DNA from: Microbacterium sp. RURRCA19A
GTDB lineage: Bacteria > Actinomycetota > Actinomycetes > Actinomycetales > Microbacteriaceae
Assembly (NCBI RefSeq): GCF_900156455.1
Contig: NZ_FTNQ01000004.1
Location: 62,001 to 126,000 of the forward strand
DNA: 64,000 bases
Direction: 5' to 3'
A model generated the notes under the pieces. That model was not told the DNA's origin, ran no database searches, and was given only the letters and a program-made list of their open reading frames with translations. A program made the translations under genes and the position numbers. Shown piece by piece: positions 51,615 through 61,246 of the stretch; within the stretch, counting starts at the first letter, position 1, and each line of letters starts with the position of its first letter.

Positions 51615-52007
51615 ATGACCACCACCTTCCGGATCGCGCAGGCCGCGGGGCTGCTCGGCGTCAGCGACGACACCGTGCGGCGCTGGATCGACCAGGGCCT
51701 CTTGCCCACGACGGGGGCGTCGCCGGTCGAGATCCCGGGCGCGGCGCTCGCGGAGCGCGCCGTCGCGCTCGCCGCCGAACCCGACGATCCGACCGGGGTC
51801 GCGTCGAGCGCGCGCAATCGCTTCGTCGGCATCGTGACGCGGGTGCGCATCGACGGCGTCATGGCGCAGGTCGACCTCCAGTGCGGTCCGCACCGGGTCG
51901 TGTCGCTCATGTCGGCGGAGGCCGCCGAAGACCTCGCGCTCGAGCCGGGTGCGCTCGCCGTGGCGTCCGTGAAGGCGACGGTGGTCACCGTCGATACTCC
52001 GCGCTAG
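51615..52007 (+). CDS. HTH plus TOBE (Mop-like) molybdate-responsive protein
   Basis: 130 residues. N-terminal excisionase/MerR-like HTH (TFRIAQAAGLLGVSDDTVRRWIDQGLLPTT) and a C-terminal TOBE/Mop domain (ARNRFVGIVTRVRIDGVMAQVDLQ, VVSLMSAEAAEDLALEPGALAVASVKAT). TOBE domains bind molybdate. It sits between divergent moaA and modABC, so it is a good candidate for a molybdate-sensing regulator of both; that role is inference. Confidence 0.85.
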   Translation: MTTTFRIAQAAGLLGVSDDTVRRWIDQGLLPTTGASPVEIPGAALAERAVALAAEPDDPTGVASSARNRFVGIVTRVRIDGVMAQVDLQCGPHRVVSLMSAEAAEDLALEPGALAVASVKATVVTVDTPR

Positions 52008-52086
52008 CGACACCGTGGCCTCCCGTGATCCGCAGATGCGGAATACTGGATGCCGCGGGCCGTCGGTTCCGCGGAAAGGACCCCCG

Positions 52087-52848
52087 ATGCGTCGTCCCCT
52101 CGCTGTGCTCGCACTCCTGTCCGCCGTGAGCCTGGCCGCGGCCGGGTGCGCCTCGTCCGCGCCGACCCCCGCGGCATCCGAGGACCCCGTCTCGGGAAGC
52201 ATCGAGGTCTACGCCGCGGCGTCGCTGCAGCGCTCGTTCGACGAGATCGCCACCGCGTTCGAGGCCGCGCATCCCGGTGTCACCGTGCAGGCCGTGTACG
52301 ACGGGTCCAGTACGCTCGCCACCCAGATCGGCGAGGGCGCGCCCGCGGACGTGTTCGCCTCGGCCGACGAGAAGAACATGGCGAAGGTGGCCGCGCAGGC
52401 ACCGGACCCGCAGATCTTCGCGGGGAACACCCTCGTCATCGCGGTACCGGCCGGTAATCCCGGAAAGGTTCAGGGGCTCGCGGACCTCGCCCGGGTGACC
52501 ACCGTGCTGTGCGCCCCCGAGGTCCCGTGCGGCGCGGCATCGGCGACGCTCCTGTCGAACGCGGGTGTCTCCGTGACCCCCGCCAGCTCTGAGCAGAACG
52601 TCACCGCGGTGCTGACCAAGGTCGCCGCGGGGGAGGCGGATGCCGGTCTCGTCTACGCCACCGACGCGGTGGGTCGCGACGACGTGGAGTCGGTCGTCCC
52701 CGTCGGCGCCGACGCGGTGGTCAACCGCTACCCGATCGCGGCGCTCACGGACGCTCCGAATCCCGCCGCGGCCGCCGCGTTCGTCGCCTTCGTGCTCTCG
52801 GCGGACGGGCAGAAGATCCTCGCCGACGCGGGATTCCGGGCTCCGTGA
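52087..52848 (+). CDS. modA: Molybdate ABC transporter substrate-binding lipoprotein
   Basis: 253 residues. Lipobox AAGC (Cys21). ModA fold: IEVYAAASLQRSFDEIATAFE, VYDGSSTLATQIGEGAPADVFASADEKNM, DAGLVYATDA. Start at ATG 52087 after GGAAAGGA. GTGA overlap with modB. Confidence 0.94.
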   Translation: MRRPLAVLALLSAVSLAAAGCASSAPTPAASEDPVSGSIEVYAAASLQRSFDEIATAFEAAHPGVTVQAVYDGSSTLATQIGEGAPADVFASADEKNMAKVAAQAPDPQIFAGNTLVIAVPAGNPGKVQGLADLARVTTVLCAPEVPCGAASATLLSNAGVSVTPASSEQNVTAVLTKVAAGEADAGLVYATDAVGRDDVESVVPVGADAVVNRYPIAALTDAPNPAAAAAFVAFVLSADGQKILADAGFRAP

Positions 52849-53627
52849 GAGGGGCGGGCTATGTTCCCCGCTGGCTGATCGTGCCGGCGGTGGTCGGGTT
52901 GCTCTTCCTCCTCGTGCCGCTCACCGCGCTCGTCGCGCGGGTGGAGTGGTCCACGCTCCTCACCGACGTCACCTCGCCCGCGGCGCTGCAGGCGCTCGGC
53001 CTGTCGCTGGCGACCGGTGCGGCGGCCACCGTGGCCTGCGCGGTGGCCGGCATCCCCCTGGCCCTGGTGATCGCGCGCGCCTCGCCGCGGACCGCGGCGC
53101 TGCTCCGCGCGCTCGTGACGGTTCCGCTCGTGCTCCCGCCGATGGTCGGCGGCGTCGCGCTGCTGTACCTCTTCGGCCGCAACGGCTGGTTGGGCGGTCT
53201 CGGTCTGCCGTTCACGACGGCCGCCGTCGTGCTGGCGCAGGTCTTCGTGGCGCTGCCGTTCCTCGTCCTCGCCGTGGAGGGGGCGCTGCGCAGCACCGGC
53301 GTCGATCTCGAACGGACCGCGGCCTCCCTCGGAGCCGGCCGGGCGACCATCCTCCGCCGCATCACCCTGCCGCTCGCCGCGCCCGGCATCGTCGCCGGCG
53401 TCGTGCTGTGCTTCGCCCGCGCGATCGGCGAGTTCGGCGCCACCGCGCTGTTCGCCGGCAACCGGCCCGGCGTCACGCAGACGATGCCGCTCGCCATCTA
53501 CACGGCGTTCAACGGCGGCGGTGTCGCGCAGGGCACGGCCGTGGCGCTGGCTCTGCTCCTCCTGGTGACGGCGATCGCGGTGCTGCTGCTCGTCCGCGGG
53601 TGGCGACCGGCCGTGGGGGCGGCGTGA
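52845..53627 (+). CDS. modB: Molybdate ABC transporter permease
   Basis: 260 residues from GTG. About 5-6 helices; ALVTVPLVLPPMVGGVALLYLFGRNG and the EAA loop RTAASLGAGRATILRRITLPLAAPGI, ARAIGEFGATALFAGN are ModB/CysT-type. Coupled on both sides by GTGA overlaps. Confidence 0.95.
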   Translation: MRGAGYVPRWLIVPAVVGLLFLLVPLTALVARVEWSTLLTDVTSPAALQALGLSLATGAAATVACAVAGIPLALVIARASPRTAALLRALVTVPLVLPPMVGGVALLYLFGRNGWLGGLGLPFTTAAVVLAQVFVALPFLVLAVEGALRSTGVDLERTAASLGAGRATILRRITLPLAAPGIVAGVVLCFARAIGEFGATALFAGNRPGVTQTMPLAIYTAFNGGGVAQGTAVALALLLLVTAIAVLLLVRGWRPAVGAA

Positions 53628-54658
53628 GCGCGGCGCTGTCGGCGCACATCGTCGTGCGGCGACGGGCGTTCCTCGTGGACGTCGCGTTCGATCTCGCCCC
53701 GGGTGAGACGCTCGCGATCATGGGCCGCAGCGGCGCGGGGAAATCCACCGTGCTCGAGGCCCTCGCGGGACTCCAGCCGCTCGACGGCGGTGAGATCTCG
53801 CTCGACGATCGGGTGATCGACCGCGCCGCGCGCCCGCGCGTGCGCACCGATCCGATGCACCGCGGTCTCGTGCTGCTGGGCCAGGACGCACGGCTCTTCC
53901 CCCACCTCTCAGTGCGGGAGAACGTGGCCTTCGGCCCCCGCGCGGCCGGCGTCGACGCCGTCGACGCCCGATCCGAGGCCGACGCGTGGCTCCGGCGCGT
54001 GGGGCTCCCGGGGGTCGGCGACCGTCGGCCGTCCGAGCTCTCCGGTGGTGAGCAGCAGCGTGTGGCGGTGGCCCGCGCGCTCGCCGCCCGGCCGCGCGCG
54101 GTCCTGCTGGACGAGCCTCTCGTCGCGTTGGACGCCGTGACCGCGGCCGAGATCCGCGCGATGCTGCGCGAGGCGTTGGACGGCGTGACGGCCGTCGCCG
54201 TGACCCACGACGCCGTCGACGCCGCGGTCCTCGCGGACCGTCTGCTGATCGTGGAGGCGGGCCGGGCGACGCAACGCGGACCCGTCCGCGAAGTGCTCGA
54301 GGCGCCGGCGACCGATCTGGCCGCCCGCATCGCCGGGCTCGAGCGGGTCGTGGGCGTCGCGTCGCGCGGTCACTGGCAGTCGGACGGGTGGTGTCTGCGA
54401 TCGACCGAGCCGTTCGACGGCCCCGACGGCTCCGCGCTCGCGGCGGTCTTCCGCGCGGCGCACGTGCGGCTCGGCGACGGTCCGAACGGGTGGGATGCGG
54501 TCGTGCGGCACCACGAGGCGACGGCGACGGGCGTCCGCGTCGTCACCGACCGCGGAGCGGCGGAGGTTCCGACCGCCGACGCGGCGCGGCTCCTGCCGGG
54601 CGCACCCGTCCGGCTGTCCGTCGAGCCCGGGCACGTGCGGTTCGTCGCGGCGTCCTGA
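53624..54658 (+). CDS. modC: Molybdate ABC transporter ATP-binding protein
   Basis: 344 residues from GTG overlapping the modB stop. Walker A GRSGAGKST at 34-42, Q-loop LLGQDARLFPHLSV, signature LSGGEQQRV, Walker B AVLLDEPLVALD, VTHD. A C-terminal TOBE-like domain (residues 275-344) senses or gates with molybdate in homologues. Ends 6 bp from the convergent cydC. Confidence 0.94.
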   Translation: MSAALSAHIVVRRRAFLVDVAFDLAPGETLAIMGRSGAGKSTVLEALAGLQPLDGGEISLDDRVIDRAARPRVRTDPMHRGLVLLGQDARLFPHLSVRENVAFGPRAAGVDAVDARSEADAWLRRVGLPGVGDRRPSELSGGEQQRVAVARALAARPRAVLLDEPLVALDAVTAAEIRAMLREALDGVTAVAVTHDAVDAAVLADRLLIVEAGRATQRGPVREVLEAPATDLAARIAGLERVVGVASRGHWQSDGWCLRSTEPFDGPDGSALAAVFRAAHVRLGDGPNGWDAVVRHHEATATGVRVVTDRGAAEVPTADAARLLPGAPVRLSVEPGHVRFVAAS

Positions 54659-54664
54659 ACCGGG

Positions 54665-56365
54665 TCAGCCCGCGACGACCCGCCCGCTCTCCAGCCGCAC
54701 GGTGCGGTCGACGAGCTCGTCCGGAACGTCGACGTGCGACACGAGCACGACGGCCCGCCCGCGGTCGCGCTCGCCGCCGACAGCGCCGAGCAGGTCGCGC
54801 AGCAGCGCGTCGGATGCCGCCGGGTCGACGCCCGCGGTCGGCTCATCGAGCACGAGCACCGGGAAGCCGCGCAACAGCGCGCGCGCCAGGGCGAGCCTCT
54901 GCGCCTGGCCGCCCGAGACGAGCCCGCCGCGGTCGCCGACGGGGGCGTCGAGGCCGCCCCGCTCGCGCACCCAGGCGTCGAGACCGACGCGGCTGAGCAC
55001 CTCGGTCAGGTCGTCGTCGCCGGCATCCTCGCGCGCGAACAGCAGGTTCTGACGCACCGATTCGTCGAAGAGGTACGGCGTCTGCTCGACCAGCCCGATG
55101 GTGCGACGGAGGTCGTCGCCCGCGAGGGTCCGCGCCTCGACGCCGCCGATCGTGAATTCGCCGTCGTAGTCGAGGAAGCGCGCGAGGACGTGCGCCAGCG
55201 TCGTCTTCCCCGCGCCGCTCGGACCCGTGACGAGGACGCGTTCGCCGGCTGCGACGCGGAGCGTGACGTCGGTGATGCGCCCGGTGTCGTCGAGGCCCGC
55301 GTCGGATCTCGCCGGCCAGTGCGCCCGCACGTCGCGCAGCTCGATGCCGTCGCCGAGCGCGGGCGCTGTGCCCGTCGCGACGGGTTCGTCGCGGGGGAGT
55401 CCTTCGGGGATCTCCGCCGGGACGGCGTCGGCGATGCGCTCGGCCGCCGCGCGCACCTGACGCCAGGAGGCCAGGGCCAGCGGCACCGGTCCGAACACCT
55501 CGAACACCGCCATCGGCAGCAGCACCACCACGGCGAGGCCGGGGCCGGAGAGCGTTCCGGCCGCGACACCGGGCGCGGCGACCGCGAGCGCGCACAGGGA
55601 CGCGAGGCCCGCGAGCACCGACACGGTCCCCGACGTGAGTCCCTGGGCGGCTCCGCGGCGAACGACCGCGCGGCGCAGGGCCCGGTCGGCGTCGCGCACC
55701 CGCGCCTGCGCGGCGTCCAGCGCGCCGTACGCGGTGAGCACGTCGAGGTTGGTCAGGAGGTCGTGGACCGCGTCGGCGAGGACGGCACGCAGCGGCGCGA
55801 TCGCCCGCTCCGCGCGGGCGCCGGCCGCCCATCCCGCGGCCACCGACACCGCGAACGCCGCGACCAGGCAGGCCAGCAGGACCAGCGCCGCGGGCCACGA
55901 CACGAACGCCGTGAACACGACGGCCGCGAGCGAGGTGAGCGCGGCGACCGAGAGCGGCAGCACGACGCGCAGCGGGAGGTTCTGCAGCTCTTCGACGTCG
56001 TCGACGACGCTGGAGAGCAGCCCGCCCCGCCGCGCGCGGCCCAGCCCGTCGGGCGCCAGCGGCACGAGTTCGCGCACCAGATCCGCGCGGACGACCGCGA
56101 GTCGCTCGAGGGCGGCGTCGTGGCCGGTGAGGCGTTCGAGATAGCGGAACACGCCCCGCGAGAGGGCGAACGCGCGTACACCGACGACCGCGACCGAGAG
56201 GTACATGACGAGAGGCTGCTCCGCGGCCCGGGCGATGAGCCACGCGCTCGTCGCCAGCAGGGCCACGGCGCTTCCCGCGGTACCGAACCCCGACAGGACC
56301 GCCGGGGCGAACCGCCGCCGCGAGGGCATCGCGGAGGCGAGGATGCCGCGGACCCGCCCGTTCAC
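54665..56365 (-). CDS. cydC: Glutathione/cysteine ABC exporter subunit CydC
   Basis: 566 residues from GTG overlapping the cydD stop. Six-helix ABC exporter domain, then Walker A GPSGAGKTT, signature VSGGQAQRLALARALL, Walker B VLVLDEPTAGVD. With CydD it exports thiols needed for cytochrome bd assembly. Last gene of cydABDC. Confidence 0.93.
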   Translation of the reverse strand: MNGRVRGILASAMPSRRRFAPAVLSGFGTAGSAVALLATSAWLIARAAEQPLVMYLSVAVVGVRAFALSRGVFRYLERLTGHDAALERLAVVRADLVRELVPLAPDGLGRARRGGLLSSVVDDVEELQNLPLRVVLPLSVAALTSLAAVVFTAFVSWPAALVLLACLVAAFAVSVAAGWAAGARAERAIAPLRAVLADAVHDLLTNLDVLTAYGALDAAQARVRDADRALRRAVVRRGAAQGLTSGTVSVLAGLASLCALAVAAPGVAAGTLSGPGLAVVVLLPMAVFEVFGPVPLALASWRQVRAAAERIADAVPAEIPEGLPRDEPVATGTAPALGDGIELRDVRAHWPARSDAGLDDTGRITDVTLRVAAGERVLVTGPSGAGKTTLAHVLARFLDYDGEFTIGGVEARTLAGDDLRRTIGLVEQTPYLFDESVRQNLLFAREDAGDDDLTEVLSRVGLDAWVRERGGLDAPVGDRGGLVSGGQAQRLALARALLRGFPVLVLDEPTAGVDPAASDALLRDLLGAVGGERDRGRAVVLVSHVDVPDELVDRTVRLESGRVVAG

Positions 56366-57987
56366 GCGAGCACCCCCAGGTCGACCACGCGGTCGGCGAT
56401 CTCCCGCGCGGACGGCCGGTGCGACACCAGCAGCACGCCGGCGCCGGCGTCTGCCTCGGCGCGGAGGGTCTGCCACACGCGTGCTTCGGTATCGGCATCC
56501 AGTGCGCTCGAGGGTTCGTCGAGGACGAGGATCCGCGCCCCGGCGGTGCGGGAGCGGTAGAGCGCGCGCGCGACGGCGACGCGCTGCGCCTGCCCACCCG
56601 ACAGCCCCGCCCCTCCCGCGCCGAGCGGCGTCGCGGGGTCGAGGTCGGCGGCTCCGGCGTCGACGAGGGCCTCCGCGATCGCGAGGGGGTCGGCGTCGGA
56701 TCCGAGCGCGACGTTCTCCGCCACGGTTCCCGAGACGAGTCCGGGCCGTTGTCCGGCCCACGCGACCGCGGCGCGGGCGTGATGCACCGCGCGTCCGTCC
56801 AGGAGCACCTCCCCGTCGTGATCGGCGTAGCCGAGGATCGCGGCGACCACGCTCGATTTCCCCACCCCGCTCGGGCCCGTCATCAGCACGACCGCGCCCG
56901 GCTCCACGCGCAGCGAGACGCTCGGCATCCGGTGGACGCCGCGCTCCACGCGGACATCGCGCAGCTCGAGCGTCGTTCCCATCCGGGCGGCGGTGCCCTC
57001 GGACACCGGCGCGGTGCGGGCGGCATCCAGGGCGTCGAAGATCTCCTCGGTGGCGGCGACGCCCTCCGACGCGGCGTGGAACTGCACGCCGACCTGGCGC
57101 AGCGGCAGGTACGCCTCGGGCGCGAGCAGCAGCACGAACAGGCCCACGAGCAGAGTCAGGTCGCCGGAGAGGAGGCGGAAGCCGATCGTCACCGCGATGA
57201 TCGCGACCGAGATGGATGCCAGGAACTCCAGCGCGAAACCGGACAGGAACGACACGCGCAGCACGGTCATCGTCTCGCGCTTGTAGTCGCGCGTCACCCG
57301 TTCGACCGTGTCCGCGGCACGGTGCTCGCGGCCGAAGGCCTTGAGCGTCCCGAGGCCTTCGACGGTGTCGGCGAACCGGGCGGCGAGACGCCCGAGGGTG
57401 CCGTACTGCTTCTTCTGCACGCTGCGGGTCGCCAGACCGATCAGCACCATGAACAGGGGGATGAGGGGGATCGTCAGCACGACCGTGAGACCCGACAGGG
57501 GGTCGGCGAGCGTGATCGCGCCGATGAGGATCGGGGTCGTGATCGCGGTGGCGACCAACTGCGGGAGGTAGCGGCCGAAGTACGCGTCGAGCGCTTCGAG
57601 ACCGTGCCCGGCGGTCACCGACAGCGACGCGGCGTTGCGGCGGGCGAGCCACCCCGGCCCGAGCGTCGCGACGGCGGCGACGAGGCGTTCGCGCAGCTGG
57701 AGCGAGGCGGCCGCGGCGCCCCGGGCGGACACCCGCTCGGATGCCGCGATCAGGAGGCCCCGCACGACCACGAGGGCGACGGCCGCGGCGACGTACCCGG
57801 TCAGCTCGCCGAACGGGCGACCGTCGACGGCGCCGACGAGGGCCGACGTGAGCGACCAGGCGAAGCCGACGACGACCCCCGTCTGGGCGAGGACGATCGC
57901 CGCGCTCACCGCGAAGAAGCCGCGGGAGGCGGACGCGTATCGCACCAGTCGGGGGTCGACCGGGCGCACCCGGGTCGTGTCGGTCAA
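56362..57987 (-). CDS. cydD: Glutathione/cysteine ABC exporter subunit CydD
   Basis: 541 residues, assigned a TTG start that overlaps the cydB stop (TTGA). The next upstream in-frame ATG (58056) would run back into cydB. Domain order: exporter membrane domain starting VDPRLVRYASASRGFFAV, then Walker A GPSGVGKSS, signature LSGGQAQRVAVARALY, Walker B ILVLDEPSSALD. Confidence 0.92.
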   Translation of the reverse strand: MTDTTRVRPVDPRLVRYASASRGFFAVSAAIVLAQTGVVVGFAWSLTSALVGAVDGRPFGELTGYVAAAVALVVVRGLLIAASERVSARGAAAASLQLRERLVAAVATLGPGWLARRNAASLSVTAGHGLEALDAYFGRYLPQLVATAITTPILIGAITLADPLSGLTVVLTIPLIPLFMVLIGLATRSVQKKQYGTLGRLAARFADTVEGLGTLKAFGREHRAADTVERVTRDYKRETMTVLRVSFLSGFALEFLASISVAIIAVTIGFRLLSGDLTLLVGLFVLLLAPEAYLPLRQVGVQFHAASEGVAATEEIFDALDAARTAPVSEGTAARMGTTLELRDVRVERGVHRMPSVSLRVEPGAVVLMTGPSGVGKSSVVAAILGYADHDGEVLLDGRAVHHARAAVAWAGQRPGLVSGTVAENVALGSDADPLAIAEALVDAGAADLDPATPLGAGGAGLSGGQAQRVAVARALYRSRTAGARILVLDEPSSALDADTEARVWQTLRAEADAGAGVLLVSHRPSAREIADRVVDLGVLA

Positions 57988-59015
57988 TGCGCCACCAGGG
58001 CTGCCTTCTCGATGCGGGCGCGGGTGACGCGCTTGCGGAACACCCAGTAGGTCCACCCCTGGTAGGCCAGGACGAGGGGAAGGAAGATCAGCGCCGCCCA
58101 GCTCATGATCGTCAGGGTGTAGTCGGTGCTGGAGGCGTTCTCGATCGTCAGGCCCGACCCCGGCTCGAGGGTCGAGGGCATGACGTTCGGGAAGAGGGCG
58201 AAGAACAGCGCCCCCACGGCGGTGACGATCGTGATCGCGCCGAGCGTGAAGGCCGTTCCCTCACGGTCGCGCAGGTTCGCCACCCACGAGCCGATGAGCG
58301 CGAGCGCGGCGATCCCGGAGAGGGCGACGACGCCGAGGAGCAACGGGGCCTGGTTGTTCGCGGCCTGGATGATCGTCCAGACCAGGAACAGGGCGGCGGC
58401 GACGATCGTGGCGAGCCCGGACTTCTTCGCGAGGGAGCGAGCGTCCGTGCGCACCTGACCGTCGGTCTTCAGCGCCACGAAGTAGACGCCGTGCGTGAAG
58501 AACAGCAGCAGCGTGACGACACCGCCCAGGAGGCCGTACGGGTTCAGCAGCGTCAACAGGGTGCCCACGTACTCGTGGTCGGCATCCAGCGGAACCCCCT
58601 GAACGATGTTCGCGAACGCCACGCCCCAGAGGAACGCGGGGACGGCCGAGCCGATCACGATCATCCGGTCGAAGCCGCGCTTCCACTTCAGCGAGTCGCG
58701 CTGGTGGCGGTACTCGAACGAGACTCCGCGGGCGATGAGCGCCAGCAGGATCAGCAGCAGCGGCAGGTAGAACCCGCTGAACAGCGTGGCGTACCACTCG
58801 GGGAACGAGGCGAACAGTGCGGCGCCCGCCACGATCACCCAGGTCTCGTTGAGGTCCCACACGGGGCCGATGGTGTTGATGATCTGCCGTCGGGCGATGT
58901 CGTCCTTGCCGAGGAACGGAAGCGACATGCCGACGCCGAAGTCGAACCCGTCGAGGACGAAGTACCCGATGAAGAGGAATCCGACGATCCAGAACCAGAG
59001 GTATGCGAGGTCCAT
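57984..59015 (-). CDS. cydB: Cytochrome bd ubiquinol/menaquinol oxidase subunit II
   Basis: 343 residues, about 8-9 helices. YFVLDGFDFGVGM and NTIGPVWDLNETWVIVAGAALFASFPEWYAT are CydB hallmarks. Subunit II of the high-affinity terminal oxidase. 10 nt after cydA. Confidence 0.97.
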   Translation of the reverse strand: MDLAYLWFWIVGFLFIGYFVLDGFDFGVGMSLPFLGKDDIARRQIINTIGPVWDLNETWVIVAGAALFASFPEWYATLFSGFYLPLLLILLALIARGVSFEYRHQRDSLKWKRGFDRMIVIGSAVPAFLWGVAFANIVQGVPLDADHEYVGTLLTLLNPYGLLGGVVTLLLFFTHGVYFVALKTDGQVRTDARSLAKKSGLATIVAAALFLVWTIIQAANNQAPLLLGVVALSGIAALALIGSWVANLRDREGTAFTLGAITIVTAVGALFFALFPNVMPSTLEPGSGLTIENASSTDYTLTIMSWAALIFLPLVLAYQGWTYWVFRKRVTRARIEKAALVAH

Positions 59016-59025
59016 GACTGTGCTC

Positions 59026-60468
59026 CTAGTAGACGGTCGTCGGGGTGTTCTCGACGGTGTCGGGTTCGTTCGGGGCGTTCGGGTCGGGCAGCGGGTCCGG
59101 ACCCTTCTGCGCGTACTTCTTGATGAGTCCGAACTCGACGACCGCGAGGGAGGCGTAGACCACGGTGAAGGCCACGAGCGAGATCAGCACGCTCCAGCCG
59201 GGGACGCTGGGGGAGACGCCGTCCTGCGTGAGCATCAGGCCGAACACGATCCAGGGCTGGCGGCCCATCTCGGTGAAGACCCAGCCGACGAGGCTGCCGA
59301 GCATCGGCAGCGGCGCCGCCCAGATCGCCACGCGCCACATCCACTGGGCGACGGGGCGCTTGGCCTTCTTCCGCGTGACCCAGAGGCCGACGACGCTGAT
59401 GAGGGTCGCGAGACCGCCGAGGGCGATCATCCAGCGGAAGGCCCAGTAGGTCACCCACAGGACGGGGGCGAAGTTGCCGTCGACCTGGTCGGCGAACTGC
59501 GGGAACATCTGCTGGCTGTACATCGTGTTCAGGTCGTTGATGCCCTCGACGCAGCCGTCCAGCGAGTGCGTGGACAGGATGCTGAGGAGGAACGGCACCC
59601 GGATGGAGAACAGCTCGCTCGTTCCGTCCGGCGTTCCGAGCGTGAAGATCGAGAACGAGGCGTTCGCGCCGCACACGGTGTTGAAGGTCGCCTCCGCCGC
59701 GGCCATCTTCATGGGCTGCGTGGCCACCATCACCAGGCTCAGCTGGTCGCCTGCGATGGCGACGAGGACGAACGACACGACGGTCGACCAGAGGCCGAAG
59801 CGCAGGGGGGCGCGCATCATCTCGACGTTGCGGCCGCGGGCGAGGTGCCAGGCGGACACCGACACGACGATCATGGCGGCGAACATCCAGCCCGAGAAGA
59901 TCGTGTGGGGGAAGGCCGCGAGCGCCACCGGGTTGGTCAGGAGCTTGCCGAAGTCGACGAGCTCGGCCCGGTTGCCGTCCGCGGACATCTGGTACCCGAC
60001 CGGGTTCTGCATGAACGCGTTCGCGGCGATGATGAAGTAGGCCGACAGGGTCGCGCCGAGCGTCGCCAGCCAGATGCTGGCCAGGTGCAGGCCGCGCGGG
60101 AGCTTGTCCCACCCGAAGATCCACAGACCGATGAAGGTCGCCTCGAGGAAGAAGGCGAGCAGTCCCTCGAACGCGAGCGGGGCGCCGAAGACGTCGCCCA
60201 CGAACCGGGAGTAGGCCGACCAGTTCATTCCGAACTGGAACTCCTGCACGATTCCGGTCACGACGCCCATGGCGAAGTTGATCAGGAAGATCTTGCCGAA
60301 GAACCGGGTCAGGTGCAGCCACTTCACGTCGCCCGTGCGGTACCAGACGGTCTGGAAGATCGCCACGACCAGCGACATCCCGAGCGTCAGCGGCACGAAG
60401 AGGAAGTGGTACAGAGTGGTCAGTCCGAACTGCCACCGAGCGAGCATGAGGGGGTCGAGCCACTCCAC
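59026..60468 (-). CDS. cydA: Cytochrome bd ubiquinol/menaquinol oxidase subunit I
   Basis: 480 residues. LARWQFGLTTLYHFLFVPLTLG supplies the b595 ligand His21; GRQPWIVFGLMLTQDGVSP is the conserved GRQPW block. The Q-loop is of the short type usual in actinobacteria. First gene of cydABDC. Confidence 0.97.
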   Translation of the reverse strand: MEWLDPLMLARWQFGLTTLYHFLFVPLTLGMSLVVAIFQTVWYRTGDVKWLHLTRFFGKIFLINFAMGVVTGIVQEFQFGMNWSAYSRFVGDVFGAPLAFEGLLAFFLEATFIGLWIFGWDKLPRGLHLASIWLATLGATLSAYFIIAANAFMQNPVGYQMSADGNRAELVDFGKLLTNPVALAAFPHTIFSGWMFAAMIVVSVSAWHLARGRNVEMMRAPLRFGLWSTVVSFVLVAIAGDQLSLVMVATQPMKMAAAEATFNTVCGANASFSIFTLGTPDGTSELFSIRVPFLLSILSTHSLDGCVEGINDLNTMYSQQMFPQFADQVDGNFAPVLWVTYWAFRWMIALGGLATLISVVGLWVTRKKAKRPVAQWMWRVAIWAAPLPMLGSLVGWVFTEMGRQPWIVFGLMLTQDGVSPSVPGWSVLISLVAFTVVYASLAVVEFGLIKKYAQKGPDPLPDPNAPNEPDTVENTPTTVY

Positions 60469-60494
60469 GGGATGTCTCCGATCGACGATCTTCT

Positions 60495-60511
60495 CTGTGG
60501 TCTGACCACAG
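60495..60511. promoter_or_regulatory. GntR/FadR-type operator upstream of cydA
   Basis: CTGTGGTCTGACCACAG, a perfect 7-3-7 palindrome 27 bp upstream of cydA. Its core TGGTCTGACCA equals the FadR-subfamily consensus TGGTCNGACCA. It is not a Rex or Crp site. The cognate regulator is not in the window. Confidence 0.6.
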
Positions 60512-60551
60512 GCTACTCCCGCGTCACGACGCGGAAAACCGGGTGATTCGG

Positions 60552-60567
60552 TATCGAACGATATACT
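60552..60567 (+). promoter_or_regulatory. PadR-gene promoter with overlapping inverted repeat
   Basis: TATCG-AA-CGATA (60552-60563) overlaps a TATACT -10 (60562-60567), 34 nt before the padR ATG. The layout suits autorepression. Confidence 0.55.
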
Positions 60568-60601
60568 CGGAACAGCATTTCGCGGTGGGTCGGAGGTCCC
60601 T

Positions 60602-61153
60602 ATGACGGTGCGCCAGAGCCTGCTAGTGATCCTCGATCGCGGTGACTGCTACGGCTCGCAGCTGCGCGCGGAGTACCTGCGTCGCACCGGTGTCGCGGTG
60701 AACGTCGGCCAGGTGTACACGACCCTCGAACGGCTCGAGCGCGACGGCCTCGTCGAGCACCGCGGCGCCGACGACGACGGCCGCGTGCTGTGGGGCACGA
60801 CCGCCGCCGGCCGTTCCGAGGCGCGGGCATGGCTGCGAACCGCGACGATCGCCGAGCGACGCGACGAGGTCGTCCTGCGCATCGCGCTCGCGCTCACCCT
60901 CCCCGGCGCCGACGTCGCCGGCATCATCGACGCCCAGCGCGCCGCCGTGCGCGAGGCGCTGTCGAGCGCCGAACCCGAGGACGAGAACCTGGATGCCGTG
61001 ACCCGGGCGATCGTGTCGGCCGCGCGTCGATCGCGGCTCGAGGCCGATCTGCGCTTCCTGGACGAGGCCGAACGTCTGGCATCCGCGGCCGCCCCGTTCG
61101 ATCTTTCGCACGAGCGCCCGCGTCGCGGACGACCCGTCCGCAGCGCGCCCTGA
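60602..61153 (+). CDS. PadR-family transcriptional regulator
   Basis: 183 residues. wHTH: LLVILDRGDCYGSQLRAEYLRR, NVGQVYTTLERLERDGLVEHRGADDDGR, then a helical C-terminal dimerisation region. PadR members often control ABC exporters such as the FtsX-type system at 62.0-63.8 kb; it more certainly controls itself through the operator at its promoter. Confidence 0.9.
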   Translation: MTVRQSLLVILDRGDCYGSQLRAEYLRRTGVAVNVGQVYTTLERLERDGLVEHRGADDDGRVLWGTTAAGRSEARAWLRTATIAERRDEVVLRIALALTLPGADVAGIIDAQRAAVREALSSAEPEDENLDAVTRAIVSAARRSRLEADLRFLDEAERLASAAAPFDLSHERPRRGRPVRSAP

Positions 61154-61180
61154 CCGGTATCGCCGCCGCGTCGATTGTCA

Positions 61181-61195
61181 ACCCCGGAACGGGGT
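61181..61195 (+). terminator. Terminator after padR
   Basis: ACCCCG-GAA-CGGGGT hairpin, 28 nt past the padR stop. Confidence 0.5.
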
Positions 61196-61246
61196 CGCGC
61201 CGTTCGACGCAGTCTGGGAGCACCCCGCTAGGCGCAAGGAGCTCTC

